17,095 nucleotides of DNA. Source: Candidatus Parcubacteria bacterium. Its GTDB lineage: Bacteria; Patescibacteriota; Patescibacteriia; Patescibacteriales; UBA12075. Numbering within the stretch: the first letter of the stretch is position 1; each line of letters starts with the position of its first letter. Positions 12,401 through 15,400 of the stretch are shown here, piece by piece. The translations under genes and the position numbers were made by a program. The stretch is taken from NCBI GenBank assembly GCA_023139655.1, contig JAGLNE010000053.1, forward strand, positions 1 through 17,095, given 5' to 3'. Under the pieces are notes generated by a model that was not told where the DNA came from, made no database searches, and saw only the letters and a list, made by a program, of their open reading frames with translations.

Positions 12401-15400
12401 TGGCAGCTCGTATTATTACGGCGGTTCAACGTACTCAAATTCTTGGACTACCTGGACCGGGCACGCGACCCAGGAAGATGATACTAATAACTATGTGGGT
12501 GAAGCCTTTTTTGACTTGAGCGATAATACGCGGGGCGCGATCAATTATTCCGGCAGCGTGAGTAATGATTATACTTATGCTAAATATTTTAGCTGCGGGG
12601 ATAGTTCAATTAATTACGGCGGAGCCGTGGCCAGTCCAGCGACTGCGCCGGATGACTGGAGCAGTGATTTCGTACACGGTGAATTCGCGGCTGATCCGGG
12701 CAACACCGGTATCGCGTATTACGTTGGTCGTGATACCAGCGGGGAACTGAACGTTTATCAGCTGGATGTGTCTAGCCCGGTAATTAGCTGGGCAACCACC
12801 ACTAACGGTGATAATGTTTCCAGCGGTGACTTGTATTCCGAAACCAATTATTCGCAAAAACCATTAGCGATTAATTTTTACAAAAGCGGCAAAGGCGTAG
12901 TTGCTCTGAATTATAATACTGATCCTTCCGTGCCAATATATAGCGTCATTGACACTAGCGGCAATTCGCTTAGTGCTACCTCTAGTGTTCCTGGCGCCGG
13001 CAGCAATCTCTGGACCAGGGTGCGGTTCTATGATGACCCGGGAGAAAATGAGTTTGTCGCGCTTTACCAAAACGATGATATTGATTATGCCGCCGCATTC
13101 TGGGACGGGGGCAATGATGCTTTCTATAGCGTTGGTAATCAGGCTTGGACCGAAATAGTTACCGCTGCCGGAGCCTTGGAAGCGAATGATGAAAACATTT
13201 CTTTTGCTTTTACCGCTTATAACGCGGCCCCTGACTCGTCCGGTTCTTTGGAGCAATACAAAAGCAACGCTTCTACGACAATCGCAAATGAAGACTGGAC
13301 TGACGAAACCACGGTTAAATTTGAAATATCAGCCACCGATTTGGATACCTATGAAATAATCACTTTATACTTAAATTTGGTGGTTGATAATGATGACTTT
13401 ACTACAAGTACAGTTGAATCAATTTTTAATGCCTGCGCCTCTACTACTCAATACGGCAGTTGTAATAGTAAGATCTGGGCAGTCGCCTCCAGTACGGTTG
13501 GCGATTATAGTGTAACGCCGTTTACCGCTACCGCGACGATTACCACTATTGCCAGCTCCACAATTGGCTATAAATGGCAGGCCATTGCCTGTGACGATGA
13601 AGGAGAATGCTCGGCCTGGTCCGAGTTTAACGCGGTTACTCCGAATTTTTACGTAGATGATCTGGCTCCAAGCGCCCCCGGCAGCTTAAGCGACGTTAAT
13701 GTTACCAGCAACAGCGTCACTTTGCAGTTCGGCGCGGCTACAGTAGAAGATAATTTCAGCGAGTATAAAATATTTTACAAAATAGGCGCTAGCGGTGTTA
13801 CTGAATCTGATAATGCCTGGACCCAGATTGAAGACGGTAGTCTGGGAATAAAAAATTATGGCAGCGCGACTAATACTATTATTACAAATTTGTCTTCTTC
13901 TACCCAATATGTTTTTAATATTTGGTCCTATGATCTGGCCGGCAATAAGGCCAGCGCCACCGCCCCAGTAGCCACCACCACTCATGCCGCCGCCAATCTT
14001 GAACAGACTTCTTATTTACTGGAAAACGACGACGGCAGCGACGTAAATTCCAATACGGCTGAAGTAGCCGCCAGCACTACTTTGAGCAATATTAATATTG
14101 GCGAAAGAATCAACGCCCGGATACAAATTGAAAATAACGGTTCAGATATTGCCGCCAGTAAAGTATATATATTGCAATACGAAAATTTAACTGACGCTGC
14201 GGGTATTTGGAACGACGTGGGCGCGGCTACCGAGATTAGCTATTCGCCCGGGTTTTCGGGGTCAAATGGCAACGCGATCACATCAAATAAAGCCGTTGCC
14301 AATACCAATACCTGGGCCGATGGTACCTGGCATGAGAATACCAACGTCACTGGTTCATTCTCTTTAACTAATGGTAATTATACCGAATTCGTATTTGCAA
14401 TTGAAACCAGCAACGCCACTGCCGGTAAAACTTATCGGTTGCGGCTATTTAATAATACCGACAACAAGGCTTTGAATGGTTATGATAATTATTCTAGGTT
14501 TTCCACCGTCGCCACCGAAATTAAGCGGTATTCCAAAGGACTCTACGCCAGCTTGCCGTCTGGTGCCGGTGATCTGACTTATTACCTAGATCCAAAAGGA
14601 TACGCTGACGTATTAAGCGATGATTCTAATCGTGGCAACGCCACCTCAACATCGGCTTATCCAATATATTTATTTGCCACTAAACATATAAACAGTACGG
14701 ACGCGGCTTCCTCAAGTTGGAATGGCCAGTCAAGCGTCGCGCCTTCGGTAACTAATGTTGTTTTACAAGTCTATCGTTATGGGACCACCAATGCCTGGGT
14801 TACGCTTGACACCGAAGCCGCGGCTAGTGCTAATACGGATTTTAATTTAAATGGTGCTTTGAATTCTTCTTTATCCGAATACTACGCGGCCGATAATTGG
14901 ATCCTGTGGCGGGTTTATCAGGGTTCAGGCAGCCAAACTTTAAAGACTGATTATTATCAGGCCAACTTCGCGGCACCAGTGCCAGTAACAGAACAGATTC
15001 ATTACCGTTGGCGCAATGATGACGGTACACAAATAAGCGCTACCTGGCTGGAAGCGGAAGATATCGGCAACCCGACCGTGGGCGCGGCTTTGAATAAAGG
15101 CAGCAGCACCAGGTTGCGGCTGGCCATTGCCAACACCGGGGGCGGCGATGCCACCAATTATAATTATCGCTTGGAATATGCCTCATCCAGTGCAGGCTGC
15201 GCGTCTGATCCGGGCTATTGGGAAACCGTGCCAATAACAGCCACTACTGAGCATTTTGAGATGGCTACGAGCTCTTACTTTAATGATAGCGACCCCACGA
15301 CTACTACTACAACTAACAGCGAAGGATATAATTTTGTCGCCGGTGATATGGTGGAAGATCCTTCCAATGCCACTGGAAATATTACTTTAAGCGAAGAGGA

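Noticed and set aside
11862..13220. Sialidase or glycosidase enzyme domain
   Set aside because: The stretch is Trp-rich and propeller-like, but no Asp-box or catalytic set was seen. I would not assign an enzyme activity.
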